Shown: in pieces, positions 25,487 through 35,527 of the stretch
Numbering within the stretch: the first letter of the stretch is position 1
How the letters are laid out: every line of letters starts with the position of its first letter
NCBI GenBank assembly: GCA_020846005.1
Contig: JADLEQ010000055.1
Coordinates: 124,001-188,000, forward strand
DNA length: 64,000 nt
From: Polyangiaceae bacterium
GTDB taxonomy: Bacteria > Myxococcota_A > Polyangia > Polyangiales > Polyangiaceae
Reading direction: 5' to 3'
Translations under genes and position numbers: made by a program
Notes under the pieces: generated by a model
Told to the model about the DNA's origin: nothing
What the model saw: only the letters and a program-made list of their open reading frames with translations
Database searches by the model: none

Positions 25487-27066
25487 GGGCGTCGCGTCGC
25501 AGCCTCGCGTGGCTGGTCGCGGCGCCCGCCGCGCTCGGCTCGTGCTCGCTGTTCCTCGATTTCGACGAGCTGCAGGGCGGCGGCACGGGCGGCGCGGCGG
25601 CCGGCGGGAGCGGCGGGACCAGCGCCAGCGCGGGCAGCGGCGGGGCGGCGGGCGCGGGCGGCGCTGCCGGCGCCGGCGCGGGCGGCGCCTCGGGCGACGC
25701 TGGGGTCGACGCCTCCCCTTGCGGCACCTGCGACGACGGCGATCGTTGCACCGAGGACTATTGCGACCAGCGCGGCGGCGGCGCCGTCTGTCGCCACTAC
25801 ACGGTGGGGATCGTCGAGGATGGCCTGGCGCAGACCGCGCTCGGCGCGCAGGTCCACCGGGTGACGCTCGCCGCCAACGATCGCGCCTTCTACGGCTCGG
25901 TGCTCATGGACCGCGACGACGGCGCCGGCGGCACGGTGCTCGACGTGCAGACCTTCACGTTCGGCCCGTCCGGCCCGGACGTGACGTGGGCGAACCGCCT
26001 CCGCGATTACCCCGCGCTGTCCGGCTTCGCGCCGATGAGCGCGCTCGCGCTCAGCGCGTCCAACGTCGCCCCGTTCGAGGTGGCCGGGTGGGCGGCGGTG
26101 CTCGAGCCTACTTCGCAGCTCCACGTCTACCGGTTCCGGTTCGACCAGGCGTTCGCGCCGCAGTCGGCGGCGCGCCCCGTGTCCGGCTCGGAGTTCGGCG
26201 ACGCGACGGGACGAATCGCGGTCCCGATCGCGTGGCGCTCCGCGGGGGAGGCGTATGGCGCTTGGATCGGGCCGGACGGCTCGATCACCGTCGACCGTCC
26301 GGGGATCCTCCCGGCCACGCTCGGCGCCTCCGCGAGCCCCGCGACGGCCCTCGCGCCGCTCCTCGCGGCGGACGGCCGCCCCGGCGTGCTCTGGTTCAGC
26401 GGCACGACCGCCTACGCCCAGATGGTCCCGCAGGTCGGCGCACCGGCCACCGCGACCGTCCTCCCGACCTGCCCGACGGCGGGGCTCCCGCCGCCGTCGA
26501 CCTACGTCACGTACGACGCCGACACCGCGTTCTCCGCAGCGCTCCCGGGCCTCAACTTCGCGACCTGGACCTCCAGCAACTTCACGACCGCCTACGCCAC
26601 GGAGGCCCAGGCCGTCACCGCCACCGCGGGGGGCGCGTTCGCGGTCTCGCTCGACGACTGTGACCGCCAGCCCGCGCTCGACACGTTCAACGTCGTGAGC
26701 GAGGTGGTCGTCCGGCAGGGCGAGCCGCAGATCCTCTACGAGGTGACGGCTGTGCCGCGGCGGCACCCGGCGCAGGCGGGGGTGATCCAGATCCTCCTGC
26801 AGGTGATCCGCATCGACCTCGACCTCCTCGCCACCTCCCCGAAGGACGCGTTCCGCGTGCTGGTGCCCGGGGACGGCTACGAGGTGGCGGCGGCGCCGGA
26901 CGCCACGGCGCCGTCCCTGCCCGCGCTCGCGGTGTCGGGCGCCGATCGGATCGGGATCGCGTACCGCCGGGACGCCCCCTCCGGCCAGCCCCAAGGTGCT
27001 ACCTTGGGTCGGTATCGCATGTGCTTCGCCACCTCGGACGATCTCCAGCACCCGCGCCCGGACTGA
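25483..27066 (+). CDS. Lipoprotein with Gly-rich linker and Cys-rich motif
   Basis: A 527-residue predicted lipoprotein. It starts with TTG inside the stop of the TPR gene (TTGA overlap), with GGAGG 6 bases upstream. The signal sequence ends at lipobox LGSC. A Gly/Ala/Ser stalk (about 25-75) is followed by CGTCDDGDRCTEDYCDQRGG, a motif of the CxDGDxCTxDxC type common in deltaproteobacterial secreted proteins. The remaining 430 residues are beta-rich with no recognised domain, possibly propeller-like. The close coupling suggests the TPR protein and lipoprotein act together in the envelope. Confidence 0.72.
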   Translation: MRASRRSLAWLVAAPAALGSCSLFLDFDELQGGGTGGAAAGGSGGTSASAGSGGAAGAGGAAGAGAGGASGDAGVDASPCGTCDDGDRCTEDYCDQRGGGAVCRHYTVGIVEDGLAQTALGAQVHRVTLAANDRAFYGSVLMDRDDGAGGTVLDVQTFTFGPSGPDVTWANRLRDYPALSGFAPMSALALSASNVAPFEVAGWAAVLEPTSQLHVYRFRFDQAFAPQSAARPVSGSEFGDATGRIAVPIAWRSAGEAYGAWIGPDGSITVDRPGILPATLGASASPATALAPLLAADGRPGVLWFSGTTAYAQMVPQVGAPATATVLPTCPTAGLPPPSTYVTYDADTAFSAALPGLNFATWTSSNFTTAYATEAQAVTATAGGAFAVSLDDCDRQPALDTFNVVSEVVVRQGEPQILYEVTAVPRRHPAQAGVIQILLQVIRIDLDLLATSPKDAFRVLVPGDGYEVAAAPDATAPSLPALAVSGADRIGIAYRRDAPSGQPQGATLGRYRMCFATSDDLQHPRPD

Positions 27067-27175
27067 GCGCGGCGGGCGACCGGCGCAGGGATTGCGCGAT
27101 TTCTCGGCGTCGGGGCCGCGGGCTGCGACAACACGCCGCACTCCCCCGGCGCTCGAGAGGCGCTACGGGGGAGAC

Positions 27176-27601
27176 ATGCAGCTCGACCCTCGGCGCCAGC
27201 GGCACGTCCCGGCGGCGCTCCTCGCGTTCGCCGCCGCCGCCTGCGGCGCGCCCCCCGAGCCGGACGCTCGGGACCTGAGCGGCCTGCTCTCGCAGGCGGG
27301 GGCGCTGCGCGGGAGCTTCACGCCGGCGCCCGATCCGCCCGCCACCGGCGACAACTCGCTCGCGATGCAGCTCGCGCTCGTCGACGGCGCGCCGCTCGTC
27401 GGCGCCGCGCTCGCGCTGGAGCCGTGGATGCCCGCCCACGGGCACGGCACCCCGACCGTGCCCGTGGTGGTGGAGCTCGGCGCCGGCAGCTACCGCGCCG
27501 ATCGGATCCACCTCACGATGCCTGGGCACTGGGAGATCGGGATCCGCGTGGAGTGGGGCGACACCGCGGACGTCTTCATCCTCGACTACGACGCGCGGTG
27601 A
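27176..27601 (+). CDS. Small lipoprotein with YtkA/FixH-like domain
   Basis: A 141-residue protein with a signal peptide ending AAAACGAPP, consistent with a lipoprotein. The mature domain has EPWMPAHGHGTPTVP followed by GSYRADRIHLTMPGHWEIGI, the pattern of YtkA-like/FixH-like beta-sandwich domains (MPxHGHG...GxY...l.mxGxWe). Such proteins often sit near copper or cytochrome oxidase genes. The ATG has GGGGGAGAC directly upstream. It starts a run of envelope genes leading to a RegB/RegA pair. The His pair and Met could bind metal; that is inference. Confidence 0.72.
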   Translation: MQLDPRRQRHVPAALLAFAAAACGAPPEPDARDLSGLLSQAGALRGSFTPAPDPPATGDNSLAMQLALVDGAPLVGAALALEPWMPAHGHGTPTVPVVVELGAGSYRADRIHLTMPGHWEIGIRVEWGDTADVFILDYDAR

Positions 27602-27612
27602 CTCATCCTCCC

Positions 27613-28602
27613 ATGAAGTCCAGCGCCCGCGGGCGACCGGTCGCCGCGTGGGTCGGCGCCGCGGCGAGCGTCGCGCTGCTCGTCCGCGCCGCCCCCGCGC
27701 GCGCGCAGGCGTGCTGCACGACCACCGGTTCGAGTGAGATCGGAGTCGTCGGGCGTTGCCACCAGGGCCTGCTGATGGCGCAGGCGTCGTACGAGGAGGC
27801 CCTCGGCAGCTTCGACGAGCGCGGGTCGTATCGGTCGCTAGAGGGCTCGGCGGCGCGCGACGCCACGCTCACGCTGGCCGGCGGGGTGCGACCGTTCGGG
27901 CCCGCACTGCAGCTCTACGGCGCGCTCCCGCTGCGAGTCCAGCAGCGCGCGCTCGCCGGCATCCCCGAAGCCACGCGGGCGGGCGCGGGCGACGCCACCG
28001 CGGGGGCCCGGCTCATGGCGCTGGAGGACCGGATGGCCGGGATCCGGCTCGACGAGCCGACGAGCCTCATCCCCTTCCTCGAGCCGGTCGTCGCGGTGCG
28101 CCTCCCCTCGGGCCGCGCGCCGGCGGACTCCCGCACGCCGAGCCAAGCCGACGTGACCGGCGAGGGCGCGTACGCGCTCCTCGGTGGGGTCTCGATCGTC
28201 AAGTTCCTCACCCTCGACGAGTCGCTGTCGGTCACGGCAACGTACGGGCACCGGTTCGCCCACCGGGCGGGAGCCGCCGCGAGCGGGTCACGCCGCTACG
28301 AGCCCGGCGCCGAGCTCGACGCGAAGCTCGCGTTCTTCGACGTGGTCGACCTGCACTGGTCGTGGACGGCGTTCGCGACCGGGCGGTGGACGGCCGCCGC
28401 CGCGAGCGACGGGCGCCCGGTGCCCGCGAGCGAGACGCGCAGGATTCGCGTCGGGATCGGCGGGGCGCGGTACCTCACCTACCCCACGTGGCAGCTCACC
28501 GCCTCGGTCGCCGCCGATCCCCCGGTCTCCGGGCTCAGCCAGGGGATCCCGTTCGCCGGGGCCTCCCTCGCGCTCGGGCTCCGCCGGAGCTTCCCGTATT
28601 GA
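27613..28602 (+). CDS. Putative outer-membrane transporter-like beta-barrel protein
   Basis: A 329-residue exported protein. The signal peptide ends at APARAQA. The mature protein begins CCTTTGSSEIGVVGRCHQG, and the rest shows alternating-residue beta strands with a C-terminal aromatic strand (GASLALGLRRSFPY), typical of outer-membrane barrels. It starts 11 bp after the YtkA-like gene stop. I do not recognise a characterised family. The Cys-Cys pair and third Cys near the mature N-terminus could form a disulfide or bind metal. The place between a YtkA-like lipoprotein and a cytochrome suggests a role in envelope redox or metal handling. Confidence 0.65.
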   Translation: MKSSARGRPVAAWVGAAASVALLVRAAPARAQACCTTTGSSEIGVVGRCHQGLLMAQASYEEALGSFDERGSYRSLEGSAARDATLTLAGGVRPFGPALQLYGALPLRVQQRALAGIPEATRAGAGDATAGARLMALEDRMAGIRLDEPTSLIPFLEPVVAVRLPSGRAPADSRTPSQADVTGEGAYALLGGVSIVKFLTLDESLSVTATYGHRFAHRAGAAASGSRRYEPGAELDAKLAFFDVVDLHWSWTAFATGRWTAAAASDGRPVPASETRRIRVGIGGARYLTYPTWQLTASVAADPPVSGLSQGIPFAGASLALGLRRSFPY

Positions 28603-28619
28603 CCCTCGGGACCCCTCGC

Positions 28620-29048
28620 ATGCCCCGCCCCGCTTCCTTCCTCCTGCTCGCCGCGACCGCGGCGGCCGCGCTCGGGTGCCGCCCGCCTCCCGGCGGCGCA
28701 CCCTCGACGCGGCACCTCGCCGAGGCCCGCCTCGCGGCCCCGGAGGGGGGGCGCGCCTACAACCTGTACTGCGCGTCATGCCACGGTGAGCGCGGCGCGG
28801 CGCCGGACGGCGCCTCCCTCGTCGACGGGCCCGCGTTGGGCGCGCGCTTCGCGACCGGCCTCGAGCTGCTGGAGTACGTCGAGCAGCGGATGCCGCCGGG
28901 AGACCGCGCCGGCTCGCTCGAGCCCCGCGAGTACCTCGCCATCGCCGAGTATGTCCTACGCGCGCGCGGGCTGCCCGTCCCGCGGCCGTTCGACCGCGCG
29001 GCCGCGGCGGGCGTCCGCCTGACCCCCGCCGGAGCGCCAGCGCGATGA
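28620..29048 (+). CDS. c-type cytochrome lipoprotein
   Basis: A 142-residue monoheme cytochrome. The signal peptide ends with Cys20 in AALGC, likely lipid-modified. The heme-binding motif is CASCH (residues 51-55), preceded by GRAYNLY as in class I cytochromes c. A candidate distal Met lies in EQRMPPGD. It starts 17 bp after the barrel gene. Likely an outer- or inner-membrane-tethered electron carrier acting in the periplasm. Its stop overlaps an ATG at 29045 in frame with the next gene. Confidence 0.85.
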   Translation: MPRPASFLLLAATAAAALGCRPPPGGAPSTRHLAEARLAAPEGGRAYNLYCASCHGERGAAPDGASLVDGPALGARFATGLELLEYVEQRMPPGDRAGSLEPREYLAIAEYVLRARGLPVPRPFDRAAAAGVRLTPAGAPAR

Positions 29049-29203
29049 GCCCGCGTCGGCGAGTCGGCGCGCGCGCCGGGAGCCGCACCCGCGTCGCCGC
29101 GCGGGGCGCGGCGACGCATCGATCCGAGGCTGCGGCGCCTTGCCGCAGCGCCGCCGCACCCCGCGGCGAGCCGAGTCCCCACCCACGAGCCAGGAGCTAC
29201 CTC

Positions 29204-30226
<1,023 letters not shown>

Positions 30227-30303
30227 GCCTCGCTCCCCGGTGAACGGCGGCACGAGCGACGGCTCGTCCGCGGTCGGGCTCGCCGGTATCCTCGGCGGAG
30301 CGC

Positions 30304-31599
30304 ATGTCCCCCACCGACCGTCGCGCGGACCCCCACGCCCTCGAGCCACCGGACGCGCGTACCGCGGTGAACCTCGCGTGGCTCGTCCGGCTGCGGTGGG
30401 CGGCGATCGCGGGTCAGACGTCCACGGTGGTGGCGGCCCGATTCGCGCTCGACGTGCCGCTGCCGCTCGTGCCGGTGCTGAGCCTCATCGCCGTCGAGGC
30501 CGCCACGAACGTCGGCTGCGCTGGGTGGGCGGCCCGGCGCCCGCAGGTCCAGGAGCGCCACCTGGCCGCGATCATCGGCGTCGACCTCGTGATCTTCACG
30601 GGGCTCCTCTATTTCACAGGAGGCCCCACCAACCCGTTCAGCTCGCTCTACCTGATCCACCTCGCGCTGGCCGCCGTGGCCGTCGGCCCACGCTTCACGT
30701 GGGCGCTCGTGGCCCTGACGCTGACCTGCTCGGCGGCGCTCTTCCTCGACCATGTCCCGCTCGCGATGGGCGAGCACGACCACGCGGCGATGGGTCACTA
30801 CGGCATGCACCTGAAGGGCATGTGGGTGGCGCTCGGCGTGGCCGCCGCCTGCATCGTGTACTTCCTCGGGAGGTTGCAGCGCGAGCTCGTCGAGCGAGAG
30901 GAGGAGCTGCGGCGCCAGCGCGAGCGCGGTGAGCGCCACGAGCGGCTCGCCGGGCTCGCGGCGCTGGCGGCGGGCGCCGCGCACGAGCTGGCGACCCCGC
31001 TCGCGACGATCGCGGTCGTCGCGAAGGAGCTCGAGCGTGGCGTCGCGGCGGACGACGGGGGACGCTGGGCCGACGACGCGCGGCTGATCCGCCGCGAGGT
31101 CGACCGCTGCAGCGGGATCCTCACCGAGCTCTCGGTGGAGGCGGGGCTCGCGCGGGCCGAGCCGCCCGAGCCGATCCGGGTGCGCGAGCTGCTCGCCGGT
31201 GTGGTGCGCGACACCGGGGACGATCCGCGCGTCCAGGTGGCGGTGGACGCTTCGCTCGGCGCCGCCGAGGTGCGCACCCAGGCGCGGCTGCTCTCGCGCG
31301 CGCTCCGGAGCGTGCTCGACAACGCGCTCGACGCGAGCCCCGAGGATCGCCCAGTGCACCTCGAGGCGACGACGCGCGGTGGCCGGCTCGTGGTGCGAAT
31401 CCGCGACCACGGGCCGGGCATGGCGCCCGAGGTGCGCGCCCGCGCGCTCGACCCCTTCTTCACCACGAAGCCCCCCGGTCAGGGCATGGGCCTCGGGCTG
31501 TTCCTCGCCGCCAGCATCGCAGACCAGCTCGGGGGGGCGCTCGACCTCGGGACGGCCCCGGGCGCGGGGACGACGGTCACCCTCGAGGTCCCTGCGTGA
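30304..31599 (+). CDS. regB: RegB/PrrB-type redox sensor histidine kinase
   Basis: A 431-residue sensor kinase. Six hydrophobic segments occupy about residues 20-190. They include GGPTNPF (106-112), the quinone-binding heptad (GGxxNPF) of RegB. The H-box is GAAHELATPLATIAVV with phospho-His227, nearly identical to RegB. A Cys in EVDRCSGIL (Cys269) matches the redox-active Cys known in Rhodobacter RegB. The ATPase domain has DNALDASPED, DHGPGM and GMGLGLF. A His-rich periplasmic or loop segment (EHDHAAMGHYGMH, 157-169) is notable. Overlaps the regulator gene by 4 bp (GTGA). It likely senses quinone pool or oxygen state. Confidence 0.88.
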   Translation: MSPTDRRADPHALEPPDARTAVNLAWLVRLRWAAIAGQTSTVVAARFALDVPLPLVPVLSLIAVEAATNVGCAGWAARRPQVQERHLAAIIGVDLVIFTGLLYFTGGPTNPFSSLYLIHLALAAVAVGPRFTWALVALTLTCSAALFLDHVPLAMGEHDHAAMGHYGMHLKGMWVALGVAAACIVYFLGRLQRELVEREEELRRQRERGERHERLAGLAALAAGAAHELATPLATIAVVAKELERGVAADDGGRWADDARLIRREVDRCSGILTELSVEAGLARAEPPEPIRVRELLAGVVRDTGDDPRVQVAVDASLGAAEVRTQARLLSRALRSVLDNALDASPEDRPVHLEATTRGGRLVVRIRDHGPGMAPEVRARALDPFFTTKPPGQGMGLGLFLAASIADQLGGALDLGTAPGAGTTVTLEVPA

Positions 31600-32144
31600 C
31601 CGCGCCGCGCGACCGCCCGAGCCTCCTCGTCGTGGACGACGACGATGTCCTCCGCCCACGACTCGTGCGGGCGTTCGCCGATCGGGGCTACGAGGCGCGC
31701 GGCGCGGCGGGTTTCGAGGAGGCCGTCGCGCTGGCCGAGGGCGATCCGCCCGAGCGGTGTGTGGTCGATCTCCGCATGCCGGGCCGCGGCGGACTCGAGC
31801 TGTTGCAGCGCCTGCTCGAGATCGATCCACACACCGAGGTCGTGATCTTGACGGGCTACGGGAGCATCGCGACGGCGATCGACGCGGTGCGCCTCGGCGC
31901 CGTGTACCTCTTGGCGAAGCCCGCCGACGCCGACGACATCCTGGCGGCGTTCGAGCGGGGCCGCGCGCCGCCGTCGACTTCGACGGGCGACCCCGCGGCG
32001 CCGTCGCTCGCGCGCGCGGAGTGGGAGCACATCCAGCGCGTCCTCTCCGACACCGGCGGCAACGTCTCGGCGGCCGCGCGGCGGCTCGGGATCCACCGCC
32101 GCTCCCTGCAGCGGAAGCTCCAGAAGCTCCCGCCCGAGACGTGA
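31596..32144 (+). CDS. regA: RegA/PrrA/ActR-type response regulator
   Basis: A 182-residue regulator. The receiver has acidic VVDDDD (residues 12-17), phospho-acceptor Asp58 (VVDLRMPG), Thr86 (LTGYGS) and Lys108 (LLAKP), all canonical. The short C-terminus EWEHIQRVLSDTGGNVSAAA and then RRLGIHRRSLQRKLQKL is the Fis-type helix-turn-helix of the RegA family, highly similar to RegA/ActR. The GTG start lies in the regB stop. In known species RegA controls respiration, cytochrome and carbon/hydrogen metabolism genes. Here the adjacent cytochrome/lipoprotein genes are likely targets (inference). It is convergent with the NiCoT gene, 19 bp between stops. Confidence 0.9.
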   Translation: MTAPRDRPSLLVVDDDDVLRPRLVRAFADRGYEARGAAGFEEAVALAEGDPPERCVVDLRMPGRGGLELLQRLLEIDPHTEVVILTGYGSIATAIDAVRLGAVYLLAKPADADDILAAFERGRAPPSTSTGDPAAPSLARAEWEHIQRVLSDTGGNVSAAARRLGIHRRSLQRKLQKLPPET

Positions 32145-32163
32145 GCGCCGCGGGCCGGGGTCC

Positions 32164-32832
32164 TCAGGCGGTCACCCGGCGAGCCGCCTCGAGGAGCAGC
32201 TGGCCACCGAGCCCGAGCGACACGACGCCGGTCGCGGCGACGAGCCACGCCGCCGCGCGCCCGCGCGCCGCGGCCAAAGGCAGCGCGAGTACGAGCGTGA
32301 GCGCTACCATGCCCGCCACCGTACCCACGGCGAGGACGGCCAGGTACCCGAGCGCCCACTCCCGGGGCACGGCCGCGACCGTGGCGACGACGACGGCCCC
32401 CGTGCCCGCGAGCCCGTGGACCACGCCGACCGCGAGCGGGCGCGCCAGGGCGCGCGACGCAGGCTCCGCGCCCGGCGGCGGCGCGGCGGGGATCCCCGGT
32501 GATGCGCGCCGAACCCGCACGAGGGCGAGCGCGCCGAGGACGATCAGCATGACCCCGACGGCGCCCTCGAGCACGTCGGCGACGGCGACGGGCGGCTCGA
32601 GGCCGAAGGCGAGCAGGACCCCTCCGAGCGCGAGCAGCGTCACGCCGTGACCGATCCCCCACCACAGCCCCGCCCATGCGGCCGCGCCGGGCGTCCGTCG
32701 TTCGCTCACGACCGTGGCGATCGCGGCCACGTGATCGGCGTCGGTCGCGTGGCGCACCCCGATGGCGAGCCCGAGCGCGAGCGTCCCGGCGACCGAGGCG
32801 GCGGTGACCACGGGGCGGTTCGTAGCACGCAT
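32164..32832 (-). CDS. NiCoT/NicO-type nickel/cobalt permease-like protein
   Basis: A 222-residue membrane protein with about six hydrophobic segments. RHATDADHVAAI (His28, Asp31, Asp33, His34) matches the NiCoT signature HX4DH in the first membrane segments. GIGHGVTLL and VVHGLAGTGA supply further conserved His-containing motifs of this superfamily. It is shorter than classical NiCoT permeases (about 330-350), like the compact UreH/HupE-like relatives. It lies 76 bp after a TonB-dependent receptor on the same strand, suggesting a two-step metal import route (outer then inner membrane). Nickel or cobalt is the likely substrate, but direction and ion are inferred from family only. Confidence 0.78.
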   Translation of the reverse strand: MRATNRPVVTAASVAGTLALGLAIGVRHATDADHVAAIATVVSERRTPGAAAWAGLWWGIGHGVTLLALGGVLLAFGLEPPVAVADVLEGAVGVMLIVLGALALVRVRRASPGIPAAPPPGAEPASRALARPLAVGVVHGLAGTGAVVVATVAAVPREWALGYLAVLAVGTVAGMVALTLVLALPLAAARGRAAAWLVAATGVVSLGLGGQLLLEAARRVTA

Positions 32833-32908
32833 CCGAGCGAGCGTGCTACCGCAGCCGGGCGTCGCCGGCCGCGGGCCCTGCGCGGCGGGCCCGCCGACGA
32901 GGCCGGGC

Positions 32909-35527
32909 TCAGTGGCGCGCGTCCGGCTCGTGGGGCGCCGCGCCGTCGTCGAAATGCAGCGTGAGCGTCGCCAGGATCTGGCGCGGGGCGCCGGCGACGA
33001 AGTGCCGGCGCGGCAGGAGCGAGGGCGCGCGGTCCGGACCGCGGAAGTTGGACGCGTAGTTGAACTCCGCCTCGCGATTCCGCCGGTCGAGCAGGTTGGT
33101 CACCTCGAGCGCTGCCTCGACGAGCTCCCAGCGGACGCGACCGGACGCGTCCACGGTGAGGCGCGGCTCGCCGAGCTGCTCGAGGGGGAGCGGCGGAGGC
33201 GCGACGTAGGACGCGCCGGCGGCGAGCCCCCAGCCGAGGCGCTCGTCCCCCAGGTGGAGGGCCCGTGTGAGCGCCGTGTCGAGGCGGCCCACCCAACGGG
33301 GGATGTAGGGCAGCCGCACGCCCGTCCCCAGCTCGAGCGGACCGGCGCCCGCCTCGGCGACGTAGGCCTCGGCGTACGTCACGCTGCCGGACGCCGTCAG
33401 GCCGATCCGGCTCTCGATCAGGCCAGACGCGAGCGCCCCGTAGCGCTTCGAGGCGCCCTCGATGACGTTGCGGCCCGCCAGCTCATCGAACACGAGATCG
33501 CGGTCGACGTGTGTCCCGAAGGCGATGACGCGCGCGTCCCACGCCGGCTCGCGCGGCGCGGCCTCGTGGAACCGCACGCCGGTCTCCGCAGCCTGGACGC
33601 GCGCGAACGGCGCGAGCTCGCCGTCGGAGAGCGCCTGCGCGTCGCTGGACCGAGTGCCGACGCCGTACGCCGTGACCCAGGAGAGCCACTCGACCGGGCG
33701 GTACTCGACGGACGCGCGCGGCTGCACCGCGAAGCCGAGCGCCGCGACCGCCCGCTGCCCGAGGCGGCTCTCCCCGAAACTCGACGTGGGGCGGTTGCGA
33801 TCGATGACACCGAACGAGAAGGCGTCGGCGCGGACGCCACCGCGGAGGACGAGCCACCGCCACGGCGCGAGGCGGCCGGCGACGTGAGCCGCGGTGTCCG
33901 TCACTCGGAAGCGGTTGTCGAAGTCGGTCGAGTAGGGCTCGCCGCCGGGCGATCGCAGCCGCCACTGGCGGGTGGTGCCCGCGTCGTGTCGAACGAAGTA
34001 GCCGACCTCGATCTCCTGGCGGTGCCCGCGCCACTCCGCCCAGTGGGTCGAAGTCCCGCGCAGCCCGACGGTCGCCGCGTCGTAGAGCTGCTCGAGGCCA
34101 TCCCCGCGCTGGGGGCTCCCCGGCGGCGGGACGTCGGCGAGCCAGCCGGTGTAGTTCTCCCGGACGCGGAGGGCGCGCAGGGCGCCGAACGCCTGGCTGC
34201 TCCACGCCCAGCGCTCCTCGGTGTGGGTCGCGCGGACGCTCAGGCCGTGTCGCGAAGCGTCGAGCCCCTGGTTGGCGTCGTAGGTGCAGAAGAACTGCGC
34301 GTCGGCTTCCGCGCCGCAGCCGGCGATCCGGCGCGCCTCGAGATCGTCCTCGCGGAGGACGCCGGCGCTGCCCGCCCGGCCGCTGTAGCTCGTCGCGAGC
34401 ACGTGGAGGGTGGTCGTCTCGTCGAGGCGGCGCTCCCACCCGGCCACCGCGCGAGCGGACGCGTAGGCGCGCGCGGGGCCGAAGCCGTCCCCCTCGAGGA
34501 GATCGACCCCGGCGAACGTACCGTCCGCCTCGCGCGCGGGCCCCCACAGGAGCGCGAAGCGACGCGCACCGTACGACCCGACGCCGGCCAGCGCGTGGAC
34601 GCCACGCTGCTCGAGCCCGACGGAGTACTCGACGCTGCCCGCGACCGCGAAGTCGCCCTGGCGGGGCTCGAACGGCCCCTCGACCACGCGGACCTCGCGC
34701 ACGAGCTCCGGGATGAGGAAATGCGCGTCCGCGTAGCCGTGCCCGTGCGGGTTCGCCGTCTCGTTGAGCGGCACGCCCTCGAGCGTCATCTCGAGATCCT
34801 GGCCCTCGCCCGCGTCGAACCCGCGGAGGAAGATGGCGGACGGGTGCAGCTCGCCGCCGTGGTTCGCGAGCGAGAGCCCGGGCGCGAGCGTGAGCATCTG
34901 CTCGGCCGAGTGGCGCGGCACCGCGCGCAGCGCGCCGGGTCGGACGCGGAAGTCTCCCGCCGCGGCCGGCGGCGCCGAGCGACGCGCGCCCGTCACATCG
35001 ATGGCGCGCGCGCCCGCCGCGGCGGGCGCCGGCGCGTCCCCGGCGGCGGGCGCCTCCGGCGCGGCCGCGGCGGGCGGGCTCGGCTCCGCGGCGGCCCCCC
35101 CCGCCTCGCCCGCCTCCGCGGGCTGCGCCGGCCCGCCCGTCGCCGCCCCCTCGGGCGCCACGCCGGACGGCGCCGGCCGCGGCACCCCGACGAACCGGAC
35201 GACGGCGCTCACCTTGGCGCGCACGGGCCTGCCGTCGCGCAGCGCGGGCTCGAAGCGCCAGGTGAGCACCGCTCGCAGCGCGGCGGCGTCGAGCTCCTCG
35301 CTGACACTGGCCGTCACCTCTGCGCTCTCGACCGCGCCATCCTCGCCGACGGTGACGACGACAGGGACGACCACGTCGTGCGGGGACGGCTCACCGGGCC
35401 ACGTCGCCGACGGCGCCTCTGCCGGGCGCGGCGGCGTGACCGGTGCCTGCCCGGCCGCCGCGCGCGTCAGCGCGAGCGCCGCGAGCGCCGCGCAGCAGCC
35501 GCGTCGCCCGGAGCGCCGCCGACCCAT
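32909..35527 (-). CDS. TonB-dependent outer-membrane receptor with N-terminal TonB C-terminal-like domain
   Basis: An 872-residue receptor. After a signal peptide (MGRRRSGRRGCCAALAALAL) comes a TonB C-terminal-like domain at about 51-112 (VTASVSEELDAAALRAVLTW, RFEPALRDGRPVRAKV), then an Ala/Pro/Glu linker (113-185). The plug follows (QMLTLAPGLSLANHGGELHP, FLRGFDAG, ANPHGHGYADAHFLIPELV, VVEGPFEPRQGDFAVAGSV), then a long beta-barrel ending in TLTLHFDDG. The ATG at 35527 gives the cleanest signal; ATG 35545 is an alternative. The His-rich plug loop HGHGYADAH may contact a metal. It probably forms an operon with the NiCoT gene and is divergent from two lipoproteins. Confidence 0.88.
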   Translation of the reverse strand: MGRRRSGRRGCCAALAALALTRAAAGQAPVTPPRPAEAPSATWPGEPSPHDVVVPVVVTVGEDGAVESAEVTASVSEELDAAALRAVLTWRFEPALRDGRPVRAKVSAVVRFVGVPRPAPSGVAPEGAATGGPAQPAEAGEAGGAAAEPSPPAAAAPEAPAAGDAPAPAAAGARAIDVTGARRSAPPAAAGDFRVRPGALRAVPRHSAEQMLTLAPGLSLANHGGELHPSAIFLRGFDAGEGQDLEMTLEGVPLNETANPHGHGYADAHFLIPELVREVRVVEGPFEPRQGDFAVAGSVEYSVGLEQRGVHALAGVGSYGARRFALLWGPAREADGTFAGVDLLEGDGFGPARAYASARAVAGWERRLDETTTLHVLATSYSGRAGSAGVLREDDLEARRIAGCGAEADAQFFCTYDANQGLDASRHGLSVRATHTEERWAWSSQAFGALRALRVRENYTGWLADVPPPGSPQRGDGLEQLYDAATVGLRGTSTHWAEWRGHRQEIEVGYFVRHDAGTTRQWRLRSPGGEPYSTDFDNRFRVTDTAAHVAGRLAPWRWLVLRGGVRADAFSFGVIDRNRPTSSFGESRLGQRAVAALGFAVQPRASVEYRPVEWLSWVTAYGVGTRSSDAQALSDGELAPFARVQAAETGVRFHEAAPREPAWDARVIAFGTHVDRDLVFDELAGRNVIEGASKRYGALASGLIESRIGLTASGSVTYAEAYVAEAGAGPLELGTGVRLPYIPRWVGRLDTALTRALHLGDERLGWGLAAGASYVAPPPLPLEQLGEPRLTVDASGRVRWELVEAALEVTNLLDRRNREAEFNYASNFRGPDRAPSLLPRRHFVAGAPRQILATLTLHFDDGAAPHEPDARH

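Noticed and set aside
29045-29203. In-frame ATG at 29045 as start of the His/Met lipoprotein, overlapping the cytochrome stop
   Set aside because: It would add 53 Arg-rich residues before the signal peptide; the ATG at 29204 has a good ribosome site.
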